Of a stretch of 64,000 nt of DNA, positions 23,781 through 35,409 are shown in pieces. The number at the start of each line of letters is the position of its first letter. Position 1 is the first letter of the stretch. Both the position numbers and the translations under genes were made by a program. This DNA is from Lotus japonicus. Lineage: Eukaryota > Streptophyta > Magnoliopsida > Fabales > Fabaceae. The notes below the pieces were generated by a model. It was not told the origin of the DNA. It did not search any database and saw nothing but the letters and a program-made list of their open reading frames with translations. Location: contig NC_080045.1 in the NCBI RefSeq assembly GCF_012489685.1, forward strand, positions 48,381,096 through 48,445,095, written 5' to 3'.

Positions 23781-24342
23781 AGAGCATGGAGGCAAGCACG
23801 AAAAACAACCCAATCGCAACTCTTACACCCTCATGAACAATAGACCCAACACCACTAAATGTACCACACACCCACAATGCCAAAGAAAGAAAGTATACAG
23901 AAGCATCGAGCAGAGTCATGTCTACATCGCTAGGTTTGATGACAACTAAAAATGCACCAACCACAAATCATTAGTTTATGGAGATATCGCTTTGACAATC
24001 ATTTTCTTCAAAAGAATTCACATTAGAAGAAATCACTTTTACAATCATTTTCATCAAAAAAAAGTTTACTTCAAGAGATATGATTTTCATAATCATTTTC
24101 TTTAAAAGAGTTTACTTTAGGAGAAATCGTTTTGACAATCATTTTCTTCAAAAGAGTATCCTTCAGGAGAAATCGTTTTCATCAAAAAAAGTTTACTTCA
24201 GGAGAAATCGCGTTCAGCCGAGATCACACGACCCGACGAGACATGCATAACACCGTCTAAGAAGCCACGTAAAGCACCTCGCCGTTACTAGAATAGGAGA
24301 ATGTTCAACACCTCAATCGGAGGATTACTTTTTCTAACAGAA
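23781..24342 (+). repeat. Flank of rRNA copy 1 with internal short tandem words
   Basis: From about 23965 to 24210 the words caatcattttcttcaaaag and (a)ggagaaatcg recur five or six times at about 40-base spacing. The same array follows rRNA copy 2 at 25235-25460. No gene is present. Confidence 0.6.
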
Positions 24343-24505
24343 AAACCGTCAAATATCATTTTCTTTGCAACGGATATATTCATGATCAAAGGCCAAAAAT
24401 CTAATGTTTAATGACCAATTAAACAAGTTGTAACGTAGAAAAGACTTAAGCTGAGATGATATTAAAAATAAGAAACTGAAAACTTGAGCTCTACGCTCAT
24501 AATGA

Positions 24506-25029
24506 GACCTCAGGTCAGGTGGGGCTACCCGCTAAGTTTAAGTATATCAATAAGCGGATGAAAATAAACTAACAAGGATTCCCTTAGTAACGCGAGCGAA
24601 CTGGGAGGAGCTCACCATGAGAACTGGTCGCTACCGGCGTCTAAATTGTAGTATGAGAAACACCCTCAGTAGCGGACCGGACCCAAGTCCCTAGAAAGGG
24701 GCGTCAAAGAGGATGAGAGCCATGTTGTGCCCGGACCCTGTCGCGCCACGAGGCGCTACCGGCGAGTTGAGTTGTTTGGGAATGCAACCATAATCGAGCG
24801 GTAAATTTCATCCAAGGCTAAATACTGGCGAGACACCGATAGCGAACAAGTACCGCAAGACAAAGATGAAAAGGACTTTGAAAAGATAGTCAAAGAGTAG
24901 TTGAAGTTGTCGAGAGGGAAGCGGATGGGGGCTGACGATGTGTCTCGGTCGGATGTGGAACGGTGCAAGCCGGTCCGCCAATTGACTCGGGACATTGACC
25001 GATGTAGATTGTGGTGGTGGCCAAAGCCT
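24506..25029 (+). pseudogene. 26S rRNA 5' fragment, copy 2
   Basis: The same 26S rRNA segment as copy 1 but uninterrupted, starting at gacctcaggtcagg and ending at ggtggccaaagcc. It differs from copy 1 by scattered substitutions. The two are products of one tandem duplication of an already truncated fragment. It carries C-to-T/G-to-A-type decay and is not expected to be functional. Confidence 0.9.
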
Positions 25030-25859
25030 AAGAGCATGGAGGCAAGCAAGAAAAACAACCCAATCGCAACTCATACACCCTCATGAACAATAGACCCAAC
25101 ACCACTAAATGTACCACACACCCACAATGCCAAAGCAAGAAAGTATATAGAAGCATCGAACAGAGCCATGTCTACATCGCTAGGTATGATGACAACTAAA
25201 AATGTACCAACCACAAATCATTAGTTTATGGAGATATCGCTTTGACAATCATTTTCTTCAAAAGAATTCACATTAGAAGAAATCACTTTTACAATCATTT
25301 TCATCAAAAAAGTTTACTTCAAGAGATATGATTTTCATAATCATTTTCTTTAAAAGAGTTTATTTCAGGAGAAATCGTTTTGACAATCATTTTCTTCAAA
25401 AGAGTATCCTTCAGGAGAAATCTTTTTCATAAAAAAAAGTTTACTTCAAGAGAAATCGCGTTCAGCCGAGATCACACGACCCGACGAGACATGCATAACA
25501 CCATCTAAGAAGCCACCTAAAGCACCTCGCCGTTACTGGAATAGGAGAATGTTCAACACCTCAATCAGAGGATTACTTTTTCTTATAGAAAAACCGTCAA
25601 ATATCATTTTCTTTGCAACAGATATATTCGTGATCAAATGCCACAAATCTATTGTTTAATGACCAATTAAACAAGTTGTAACGTAGAAAAGACTTATGCT
25701 GAGATGATATTAAAAATAAGAAACTGAAAACTTGAATAAATTCAATTAATTGCAATTAAGTCCTACATTATTCATAAAAAAATTATATACACCAATTATT
25801 TGAAAATTAAGATATTTGTAAATATCAAAATATAATGGAAAATATTATCTGAAAAATAA

Positions 25860-26280
25860 AAAAGATGATGAAAAATTAACACAATAAATAAATTATTAAT
25901 GACTAATTAAAAAAAAGTACAAAAAATAAAATATTTAAATTAGAAAAATTCTAGCAATACTTTTTTTAAATAGTTTATTATTCAACACTCTGTTATTAAA
26001 ACTGACAGTTCTGTGAATTTCAACTAATGAAGAGTGTTGATCAGACTTCAGAGAGTAACAGTTATCTAAATTTTAACTAATGAATAAGAGTGTTGATCAG
26101 AGAGTGTTTGAGAAAAAGTGATGGTAACAATCATGTTGGTGTTTGAATATTAATGAGGAATCCCTACATAGTATATGAAATTGTTGAAGGTTGGTTCTAG
26201 TAGCCCCTAGTGGCACGTTGAATGCTTCTATCCTTTTGCCTCTGTTCTCTGTCTTGTCTCACACTAGTCACTATCACTGT
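25860..26280 (-). repeat. Fifth copy of the palindrome repeat unit
   Basis: Words from the palindrome units recur here in the same orientation as the inverted arm: acacaataaataaattattaatga, ttcaacactctg, caactaatgaa, caatcatgtt, and tagtagcccctagtg with cttttgcctctgttctc. The MITE-like module is at about 25945-26130. This copy lies immediately upstream of the CRY2 locus. Confidence 0.65.
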
Positions 26281-27267
26281 ACGTTTCTTCTCCCCCCACG
26301 TGATCATCACACGCTACTCACTAATCAGATTATCACAACTCACACCACCATGGTCAATCATTTTGTTGAACTCCTCTGTTCCTATATACATCTGCATCTG
26401 CATACTTTGATTGTTACTTCTTCAGCTAGCTAAACTTTGATGGGGTTGTTGTCTTCCTTATAAACAGCTCGAATTTGAAGTGAGTTTGAGGCTGGATTTG
26501 AAGAACTTTCCTGTTTGTCATCTCTTTTATCTTCAAGGATTAATTATATTATCTAGTTTGACATCTTCCAGCTCTATCTGTTTGTGATAATATTCTTTAT
26601 TATGTATGATTTTGCAACCTTTATTATAATTTTATAGCATGAATTAATTCTGACACTTAGAAGCTACTCATCAAAGTTTCCATTTAGAATTGGTTTCAAC
26701 TTTAGAATCAATTATAGAAGCATGGAAGGATTTACAAAGTTGTTTTTTCTTTCTCAATTGGAGATTTTCCATTTCTATTTTTAATTAATTAATTTATTTA
26801 ACTGGTGGTCTTTGAATTGGTGAGTGAGACATGTGGGGTAAGGTTCTCTGAGTTGGATTTAGGTTGGATATGTTAGATAATGACAATCTGTTGGCCATCC
26901 TCTAAGGATAATGGATAGATACCTTACAGAAAGCTAAGTGACATGCAAGTTGGACATTCTGATAAGCAGCTACATGTTAGGGTCTACTTTACTAATGATT
27001 TGAGGCTGTTATCACATGCTGCTATAGATGATTTTATTTTGTGGAAAAAACCTAAATCCAAGTTTTGTAACCTATATATGGATCATCAATCTTTATTCCA
27101 CAGGTTTTTTCTGATGGTAGTGATTTTGAACAGGGGAATCATGAGCTCTTGAGGTGAAGTCCTTGCATTTTTTAATTGGGTATAAGAATCTTGTGGAGAA
27201 GCTACTTTGAGCTATCATATGAGGTTTGAGGCTTTGGCTATCTCATGAATCATCTGAAGCTCACAAC
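26281..27267 (+). promoter_or_regulatory. Probable CRY2 promoter and 5' UTR region
   Basis: This is the DNA between the repeat block and the CRY2 start. It has no credible ORF. An in-frame ATG at 27226 would add 14 residues (MRLWLSHESSEAHN) to CRY2, but the ATG at 27268 fits the family better. Splice sites of possible 5' UTR introns were not resolved. Confidence 0.35.
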
Positions 27268-30200
27268 ATGAGGAGCCAAAGGACCATTGTTTGGTTTAGA
27301 AGGGACCTTAGAATTGAGGACAATCCTGCATTAACTGCTGCTGTTAAGGAGGGTTCAGTATTCCCTGTGTTCATATGGTGCCCTAAAGAAGAAGAGCAAT
27401 TTTATCCTGGAAGAGTGTCAAGGTGGTGGCTGAAGCAGTCTCTTGCTCAGTTGGATCAGTCACTGAAATCTCTTGGAGCTGGACTTGTGCTGATCAAAAC
27501 CCACAGTACTCTTTCTGCTCTTGTGGAGGGTATAAATGCTATTCAAGCAACAAAACTTGTATATAACCATCTCTATGGTAAGTACTGTTGTACAGCATTA
27601 GCCGTCTGTTTTAAATGCTTTTTCTAAAGTTGAATGGCTTCCTATTATAGAGTGTGTGCTTAGTTCCAGTTTGGGAAATCTCAGAATCTATTCTAATAGA
27701 TTAAAATCAATTTTGGATGACAATATAGATGTTTGGGTATCATTTTGGAGAATGGATTTCAGTCCCAAAATCAATTCTGCTTGTATCTAGAGAATTGAAC
27801 ATAATCAACTATGAGATTTAACTAAGTTTCACAAAATTACCCTACAAAGACCACATTTTTTCATAAATGTATCCAAACATAAATCACTGCACATCGAACT
27901 CACTTTTACTAAAATAAATTTTGCCAAAATAAATTTTATCCAAAATCAGTTGTGAAAGTGCTGATCCCAACACGCATATAGTTAGTGCCCTTGTTGTTTT
28001 GAATCTCCAATGTTGAGAAAGTAAGTAAGTAGGCTTTTTGTATTGACAACTTTCAGAAGGTTTAGGATAGAGCTTCAACCTTCTAGGTAGGATAGTTCTT
28101 GAAATCAATCAGCTAAAATTCTATTCTGAGAAGATTTCTAGTTCTTTTTATCTTGGCTCTTTTATGTATTATCTGAAGTTATTATATGTTGAATATAAAG
28201 CAAATTGACATTGATAACTTTGACAAGTTACTGAAATGGTAAATGATATATAGCCATTATTATTGGGGGCACTCTATTACTAAAAATGAAGAATGCATAT
28301 TTGTCAAAGCAGAGAAGTTTAATAGATAATTCATTGATTCTTGAAATGCCAGAACACTTTGAAAATCATTATATTGCAAGTAACATGGAGTTTTGGGTGA
28401 AGTGTGAACCTATATGTTTATTGAGACACAAATGCATGAACATATTAGAGTGACATATTTAATGCATGTAAATAAAAGAGTGACATGTTTCAAGCATTCT
28501 ACTGCTTCTGTTTTGAGAGGGCAGCTTTAACTAGTTGAGACATGAGAATTAACTGGTATTACTATTAGCAGGATTTCACTATACTGAACAAAATAATTAC
28601 CAGATATATTCTTTACATTTCAATGCTAGTCAGCTAACTGAAATTTCTTACCTTGATTGTTTTAACAGATCCTGTTTCACTTGTCCGTGATCACACCATC
28701 AAAGAAAAACTAGTGGAACTTGGCATCTCTGTGCAAAGTTACAATGGGGATCTATTGTATGAGCCATGGGAAGTGTATGACAAGAGTGGACATGCTTTCA
28801 CAACCTTTGATCCTTTTTGGCAGAGATGCTTGCACATGCAAGCGAAAGCCGTTTCACTCATTCCTGCATGGCAATTAATTCCAGCTGAAGGTATCAAATG
28901 ACTATATGCAGGTTACTACAGTATTATTTATTGTTTCTTGGTAATATGATTGTTAATATCATGAAGCAATTTTCCCAAAAACTTAGCTATCAGGTAAGGA
29001 CACATAAATGGTTTTATATTATATTATATTTCTAACACATGCCTCACTCAAAAGCCATTGATCTTAATTTTGTTGGGCAGCCATGGTACTAGCTTAGCCA
29101 CTGGATGCCCAATTGGCTCTTGCATGCACAATGCACAGAACCATATATCTTGTGGTAAAATTCATTTTTTTATCAGAATAACTGGGGAAAACAAGAATCA
29201 AACTTCAGACTAATTGATCAATGGAGGCTCTGATACCATGTCATAATCTAGCTATCCCTAAGATTTAAGTTATTGGGTGAACACAAATGAATGTTTTTTA
29301 TAATACTTCTAAATGTTAATATCAGTTTTTCGCTATAGGAAGGAGGTATAGTTCTAAGATTAATATTATGGAATCTATAGGGGATGTGATCAAAGTTCTT
29401 CTGTTACTATATCATCTGTCTTCCAATTGTCTTCTTTATACATGGACATAGAAAACATGGGAAGGACTTCTATGTTTTTCTTTTTTATTTTGTTTGGAAG
29501 GTGCTGTAAAATAGAAAAACAGATCAGTTGGGAATTAATAATTCCTTTTTCTTCCACTATGGATGACAGGAAAAGTTGAAGACTGCTCAATTGAAGAACT
29601 AGGTCTTGAAAATGAATTAGAAAAAGCCAGTAATGCTTTACTAGGACGAGCATGGTCTCCAGGTTGGAGCAATGCTGACAAGGCTTTAACAGAATTTGTG
29701 GAGAAGCATCTACTGCACTACTCCAAGAATAGGCTAAAGGTTGGGGGAGACTCCACCTCACTCTTGTCCCCATATCTTCATTTTGGAGAAGTGAGTGTGC
29801 GGAAAGTCTTTCAATTGGCACGTATGAAGCAGATATTATGGGCTAATGAAGGCAACTGCGATGGCGAAGAGAGTGTCACTCTTTTCCTCAGGGCCATTGG
29901 TCTTAGAGAGTACTCACGCTATCTCTGTTTCAATTTTCCATTCACTCATGAGAGGCCACTTCTCGGGCATTTGAAGTTTTTTCCTTGGAATACTGATCCT
30001 GTGAACTTCAAGAGTTGGAGACAAGGAAGGACTGGCTATCCTTTAGTAGATGCAGGTATGAGAGAACTTTGGGCAACAGGGTGGATACACAACAGAACAA
30101 GAGTGATAATTTCCAGTTTTGCTGTGAAAGTGTTGCTTCTACCCTGGAGATGGGGAATGAAATATTTCTGGGATACACTGTTGGATGCAGACCTTGAAAA

Positions 30201-31667
30201 TGATATCTTGGGCTGGCAGTATATCTCAGGATGCTTACCAGATGGTCATGAGCTTGAGCGCTTGGACGATCCTGAGGTTTGTTACATTTTCCATCATTCA
30301 AAGGTTTTACTGTTTGCTTGGTATCGATTAGATGTGAATTGTGATGATCTTATATTCAACAATTTAATTTCTATGCATTTTTAAGCTTGTGAAATCAACA
30401 TGAGCTGTATAACATCATAATCTGCTATAACATTTGATTTTACTTCAGCAACATTTATTGTGACTTTATTCCCACCTAATAATAATATGGCACTTTTTGA
30501 GATCTAAGGAGTTTGATTACACTCAACCTAGTAGCTAGTAACACTGCATAAAATTGGAAGAAAATAATTTGTGCATAGACCAAAAACTTCCACAATTCAA
30601 GTTAACCGTCTTGCTTGTAGAAAAATTAGAGATTTTATTTTCATTCTTCATACAACGCATTTTATATCAGGTGAAATTTATCTGTTAATATTGACTTACA
30701 AGTTTTGAAAGGAATAATTGTTAAATACTTTATTTATATTTCCTTCGCATTTGACATAGATAATTTGAAGTTCTGATTCATGTATTAGTTTAGGGAATAC
30801 CAGTTGTATTTTGAGCTATTTTTTATTATTAGTCTAATTGAATATCCATGACTTTCTTGATTCTATTTTCTTTTCAAAAGCTCTGTAGATGAGAAGTCCT
30901 AAGCAAAATTGCTGTAGTTTAAAGAGATGCTTTGCTAACTGAGACTAGTATCTCTCTTTTAAATGCTACCTCTTCAGAGTCTAAAAAAACCATAATGCAT
31001 AGAAGCAAGCATTCTGACATTTTTAGTTTTGGTCTCATTTTTGAGACAGATTCTAGGGGCGAAATTCGATCCAGAGGGTGAATATGTAAGGCAGTGGCTA
31101 CCCGAGTTAGCACGAATGCCAACTGAGTGGATCCACCACCCTTGGGACGCACCACTTAGTGTTCTTGCAGCGGCAGGAGTTGAGCTGGGTCAAAATTATC
31201 CAAATCCAATAATTGATATAGATTTGGCCAGAGATAGACTGACTAAAGCTATATTCAAGATGTGGGAAGCTGAGGCGGCAGCAAAATCTGAAGCAAGGAG
31301 TGAAGAAGTTGTAGACAACTCCAACAGTGCTGAAAACTTAGACATTCCAAAAGTTGTCTTGCAGGGCAAGACTCTGGGCCCTACTGTTTCAGCTAATGAT
31401 CAGGAGGTGCCTGCACTTCAGGACCCCAAGAATGGTCAACCTATTCGGAAGAGATCGAAATGTGTCGCTGAGGCGGGACAGAACCAGGATAATTCACAAA
31501 ATCATGATAAAGATGCTGAGGTTTCAGTGTCAGGCATTGATCAAGACGTGTGTTCTACAGCCGACTCTTCATGTAAGAAGCAGAGTACAACTACAAGCAC
31601 ATATTCATTTTCTGTCCCGCAACAGTGTTCCTCATCTTCTAGTCTGAAATGGCCATGGCAAGAATAG
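27268..31667 (+). CDS. CRY2: Cryptochrome 2-type blue-light receptor
   Basis: Four exons, 27268-27577, 28669-28890, 29570-30276 and 31050-31667, join in frame to 618 aa, close to the 612 aa of Arabidopsis CRY2. Cryptochromes bind FAD, absorb blue/UV-A light and act mainly in the nucleus on flowering and photomorphogenesis. The photolyase-homology region starts IVWFRRDLRIEDNPAL (about 6-21). It includes STSLLSPYLHFGE and the FAD-domain blocks GRTGYPLVDAGMRELWATGW and DTLLDADLE. The tail has the DAS motifs DQEVP (530-534) and STADSS (582-587) plus a basic RKRSK (546-550) that could be a nuclear signal. Sequence choices such as FPVFIWCP, YDVS-free VSLVRDHT and GAKFDPEGEY favour CRY2 over CRY1. 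All introns are GT/AG. No disabling change was seen. Confidence 0.95.
27728..27980. mobile_element. Possible MITE in CRY2 intron 1
   Basis: The word gatgtttgggtatcattttgg near the left and ctgatcccaacacgc near the right are roughly inverted, and the interior has no coding potential. The ends and duplication are not exact, so this is tentative. Confidence 0.3.
28975..29330 (-). mobile_element. TRIM-like miniature LTR element in CRY2 intron 2
   Basis: Two similar terminal stretches (tatcaggtaaggacacataa onward at about 28988-29040, and ttattgggtgaacacaaatg onward at about 29269-29320) enclose about 230 bases without ORFs. Next to the right-hand one is ggctctgataccatg (about 29226-29240), the reverse complement of a tRNA-Met primer-binding site, so the element points to the minus strand. 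This arrangement fits a terminal-repeat retrotransposon in miniature. Confidence 0.5.
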
Positions 31668-32089
31668 ATTGACATGGAGCAGAGTTGAAAGAAAGATGGT
31701 AAGTTGCTTATATTTTCAAAGGAGAAAAGAAATGAAAATATAGTCTTAAACAAAGAAAATCCTCAGAACAGTTATTTGAATAAATGTTTGCGATAATACT
31801 CAAGCCCTGGAAATAAGAACTGTTTTTAATAGTAGTTTTTTAAAACTCTTAATCTCAAATGAGTTTTTCTGTTTTTAAAAACTAAATTTTGTTTTATAAT
31901 AAAAAAGGCCCTAGATTCCCTCCTATCATTTTCAGAGCCTTGTGCACATGCCCAGTTGATCTCATGACCCTTCAGTTTTATGATACTGTTGATAATACTT
32001 TTGGAACTGAGCATGATCATTAGTGCATAGTAGTTTGTAATTCATTGGGATTCATAGTTTCTTTTATTAGAAAAATCTTGATTTCTAGA

Positions 32090-32283
32090 GGAGTGCTAGC
32101 AAAACTCTCTTAAACAAAATCATTCTAATTGTTTGAAATTCACATGGAACCCTCCCCATATTAAATGGAACCCATACATTGGAGTGGAATCCACATGTTA
32201 TAGTAGATATCACATGAATTTTAACCAATGAGAAAACGTTTGTTGGAGAGAGTCTGCTAAGAGAGTTTATGGCTTAGCATCTC
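32090..32283. mobile_element. MITE-like element
   Basis: The left edge ggagtgctagcaaaactctc and the right edge, reverse complement gatgctaagccataaactct, are imperfectly inverted. Internal words (gaatccacatgtta, aattttaaccaatgagaa) resemble the MITE module in the palindrome units. It is non-coding. Confidence 0.45.
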
Positions 32284-32856
32284 GATTGAGGTTTTCTTGT
32301 TTTTATTACCCTCCCTTTATGATTTTTTGTTGGATCTGTATGCTACTAATAAAAATTAATTTTCAATGCAGAAGCTATGTGAGGTTAATGCTGCTCTTAC
32401 TCATAAATATCCAGTAGCAGCTGGTTAACTCATGGGAAGAAAATCTTGTGATATTTAAGTGCGGCAGTTGATTTAGCCTATGCTTTGACTTTGTTTTCTG
32501 TGGCTATTTTCTCAATCTGGGGTGCAAAAGCTTTTTAATCCTACAATAGAATACAGGGTTGGAAAAATAGCCAACATTGTAAATTATGTCTGTTGATGGG
32601 GAGGTCCATAATAATACATATTCTGACGATCCTGCATACTAACTATAAATTAATATCCTACACAATAAATTATCCTCATATCATCATCATTTTATTCTTA
32701 GTACTTGAAGAGTTCTGCCTACCTTTCTGGGAAAAAAAGAATATACTGTCAAAGTTTTAGCTGAAAAACCTATGCTGATTGCTGACTTTCTCTTTTAGCA
32801 GGATTTTGTATTGATTTGTGGTTTGTTTAAACACTTCTTTTCTCATTCAATCAAAG

Positions 32857-33165
32857 TGTTAGCAGATTGGTTAGAGAGAATTTGAAGAGAGAGGAAACAT
32901 AATTGTGAAACTAAATGAATGAAGGAATTGAATTTCTCATTATGTGCATTGTGTTAACAGCTACTTATACAAAATGGTAAGAACTAAGTGAATCTAACTG
33001 AGATGAAACTAAGTAACTCTATCACCAACTGAAACTTCTACTACTTACTTCAAATAGAAATCATAACCTCTATCACCCCCTCAAGCTGGAGGATAATATG
33101 ATACAATTTGATTAAAAGAAGATGGTGGCAGAGGTTTTGTGAACTATTCTGCAAGATGTAAAGTA
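32857..33165 (-). mobile_element. Ty1/copia 3' end and LTR relic
   Basis: On the minus strand a decayed RNase H tail (FTKPLPPSSFNQIVSYYPPA then stop, about 33087-33150, with one in-frame stop just before it) is followed by a polypurine tract (cttgaggggg, about 33076-33085). An LTR of about 219 bases (32857-33075) follows, with tgttag...ctatca ends. It is the same type of remnant as in ADF intron 1 but a different family by sequence. Confidence 0.65.
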
Positions 33166-33994
33166 GTATAGACAGGTACGTACTATTGGTTTGGATCAAA
33201 CGACAAGGAAGAGTTGTGAAGTTTATGGTCTTTTGTTCCTGGGTTTTTATTTGTTTGAATTAGTTTCTATCTTTAGCAGTGTAATTACAAACTAGTTGGT
33301 TTGATGCCTGATGCATCTATTTGATGTTGTCTCTATTGAGATTTTAGTTTCTCAAGTGTCATTTGACCTATAATTAATATACTCTTCACAAAAAAAAAGA
33401 GACTAAACCATTGCGATCCGCATGAAAATTTAAGCTGACCTAAATCATAGTTTGTTAAGTGCCCACTAGTATGCTTAAATTTTGAGCTATGATTATTTAC
33501 ACTTCCACTCAGGGATAGAACTAGAAAAAATGGATACGGGAGGCGAAGATTCAACATATTAAGCAAAATTAACAAATACTAGGTGAAAGAATCAGTTTAA
33601 TTTTTTTTAGGAATCTAAGTACTATTATTGAACATTAGTTTCCTCTTGCGGTCTTCTAAATAGGAAATCATTTCATTCGTTAATGTTTTCCATGTTAAAT
33701 GTCTTAGAATATTTATTTCTCTTGTGTAGTTGGTCACTTTGCATTTTATGACTCATTGAGTTGAGGGAGAACAAAACAGTGAAAGGCAATTCAATATGTA
33801 AGATTCATTTGTCCACTATAGCAGTTCCATCAGACAACTTTGGTCTTTATTTTGTAAACAAAAAGAAATTTAATTCTAGGAGGCCATACATCAATAGAAC
33901 CTCACTTATTCAGCTCCTAACCTACACACACAGACCTTATAGTTTCAGCACAAAACGTGCTCCCTAAGTTTGATTGGACCAGAACAATCAAACT

Positions 33995-35317
33995 CTAAGT
34001 AGAAGAGGTAAATCTAAAGTTTTGACAATTGTCATGCTCCAAGAACAGTGATCTGAACCCAAGCCTTGAAGCTGCCAAATCAAATTTGAGCAAGTTGTTC
34101 TCCAACTGATGAGCTCCAATAGTGATAGAAGTCACAGGGTGTGAACCACCATTCACAAATCCAACTTGTGAAGCTTTTGGGTTTGACCCAGCATCCACAA
34201 AACCCAAGCAAATCACATCATCAAACTGCACCATTGAGTTAGCCCCAATAATGGGCCACTCCACCCCATTCTGCAGCACAAGATCAATAGCAGGCACACC
34301 AGGTCCAATTCTTGAAAAAGAAATGTCCTTAGTTGCAAAACAAGTCCCAAATGGAGCAACAGGTGAAACAGTAGGAGCACCCAAACTTTTCACAAAAGCA
34401 TCAGCAACAGCTTTGTAAATAGTTGTCTCCATCACAGTGTAGGGATTAACAGTGCTGATTTTAGTCCCTCCAACTCCATTTTTGTTTATAGACAAAAGGG
34501 TTGTGTTCAAAGGTACATTTTTCTCAGAAACTTTGATGGATTTCACTCCAATGAAATACTCCACTGATGGTTCACCCAAGAAAGCACTAGGAGCAGTGCT
34601 AACAGGGTTTGTAATCAGAGGAGTATAGGTGAGAACTTTGGACACATCCTGGTTCAAATTATAAGGCCCATCACCAAAAAACATCACCCCATCAGCTCCA
34701 GAGTTAGCAGTCAAGCAAATTGCAAATTTTCTATGGAAGCTGAAAGCAGAGGAAAACTGTGAAGGGAGTGAAACTCTGGTTCTACCAAGACCAGCCATGC
34801 CTGTGACACCTTTAGCAAGACCATTTTGAACAACCTTTGACCCACAAATGAAGAGGAAGTTAGGCACAGAAACAACCTTGGTAGGGGTGGTTCCATCTGT
34901 GGAATTAACAGAGACAACATCTGAATGAATGTCACCATAACTGGAGACACCAGTGACAGTGTTGCTTGGTGAACGGCCACAGATTTTGTCACCACTGCAA
35001 CCAGTTAGGCCGAAAAGTGAGCACTGTGAAGACCCACATCGGGCAGGTTTGAAGGTGGATGAGACATACTGGCGGTTTTCACAGTTCACCCAGAGGTAAC
35101 CGCCACCAAGATCAAGTGTTAGTTTAACTGGGACAAGTGGTGTTCTTTGTTTGATTTGAGTGATGTATTGAGGAAGAGAGGAAGTGACATCTTTGGTGAT
35201 GGGGAGAACAAGTGCTTTTGGTCTGAATGAGGTTTGTGCTATGGAGGAGGTGATCATCAATGAGAGAAAGGATGAAAAGATGAAGAGTTTTAGTGAGGTA
35301 GCCATTGGAACAAGCAT
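33995..35317 (-). CDS. EDGP / basic 7S globulin-like aspartic-protease-fold protein
   Basis: A single-exon gene of 440 codons. Family members are secreted pepsin-fold (A1B) proteins such as carrot EDGP and legume basic 7S globulin, mostly inhibitors of microbial endoglucanases or xylanases, not proteases. Residues 5-28 look like a signal peptide (hydrophobic LKLFIFSSFLSLMITSS, then AQ). The first active-site region reads DLGGGYLWVNCE (69-80), DLG in place of DTG. The second site reads STVNPYTVMETTIY (288-301), with no catalytic Asp, so protease activity is unlikely. Many paired cysteines and N-glycosylation sites at 138 and 271 fit secretion. Translation may begin at the second ATG (35305), as in relatives that start M-A. 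A TATA box lies about 80 bases upstream. It is convergent with CRY2. Confidence 0.92.
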   Translation of the reverse strand: MLVPMATSLKLFIFSSFLSLMITSSIAQTSFRPKALVLPITKDVTSSLPQYITQIKQRTPLVPVKLTLDLGGGYLWVNCENRQYVSSTFKPARCGSSQCSLFGLTGCSGDKICGRSPSNTVTGVSSYGDIHSDVVSVNSTDGTTPTKVVSVPNFLFICGSKVVQNGLAKGVTGMAGLGRTRVSLPSQFSSAFSFHRKFAICLTANSGADGVMFFGDGPYNLNQDVSKVLTYTPLITNPVSTAPSAFLGEPSVEYFIGVKSIKVSEKNVPLNTTLLSINKNGVGGTKISTVNPYTVMETTIYKAVADAFVKSLGAPTVSPVAPFGTCFATKDISFSRIGPGVPAIDLVLQNGVEWPIIGANSMVQFDDVICLGFVDAGSNPKASQVGFVNGGSHPVTSITIGAHQLENNLLKFDLAASRLGFRSLFLEHDNCQNFRFTSST

Positions 35318-35395
35318 GATTAATTGAGAAAAATATGTGGATAAAGTGGGAAATGTGAGTTAGATATGATTAATTGAGAAGGGAAGATGCCATGT

Positions 35396-35404
35396 TATAT
35401 ATAG
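35396..35404 (-). promoter_or_regulatory. TATA box of the EDGP-like gene
   Basis: On the minus strand the sequence reads ctatatata about 80 bases upstream of the first ATG, the expected distance for a short 5' UTR. Confidence 0.6.
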
Positions 35405-35409
35405 ATTTT

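Larger units (their letters stand above)
20258..25860 (+). repeat. Tandem repeat carrying 26S rRNA fragments
   Basis: A module starting aaaccgtcaaatatc and ending gaaactgaaaacttga lies at 20258-20404, 24343-24488 and 25590-25733, delimiting two complete units and one partial unit. Each full unit carries a 26S rRNA 5' fragment and then an array of short related words (caatcattttcttcaaaag and similar, about 23990-24210 and 25235-25460). Without the CACTA insertion the units are about 1.4 and 1.25 kb. The flanks on both sides (about 18941-20520 and 25735-26280) belong to the same dispersed repeat that forms the palindrome. Confidence 0.8.
31668..33994. other. Spacer between CRY2 and the EDGP-like gene
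   Basis: It starts with the CRY2 3' UTR; a possible 3' UTR intron runs from gtaagttg at 31700 to tgcag at 32371. It then holds a MITE-like stretch (32090-32283) and a copia relic (32857-33165). No other gene is supported. 33170-33994 is AT-rich and contains the end of the convergent EDGP-like gene's 3' UTR. Confidence 0.45.

Noticed and set aside
24756..25058. 100-codon minus-strand ORF and partners (23506-23964)
   Set aside because: They are antisense translations of the 26S rRNA fragments and recur only because the fragments are duplicated.
27226..27268. Upstream in-frame ATG for CRY2
   Set aside because: The extra 14 residues have no counterpart in CRY2 proteins, which start a few residues before the TIVWFRRDL block.
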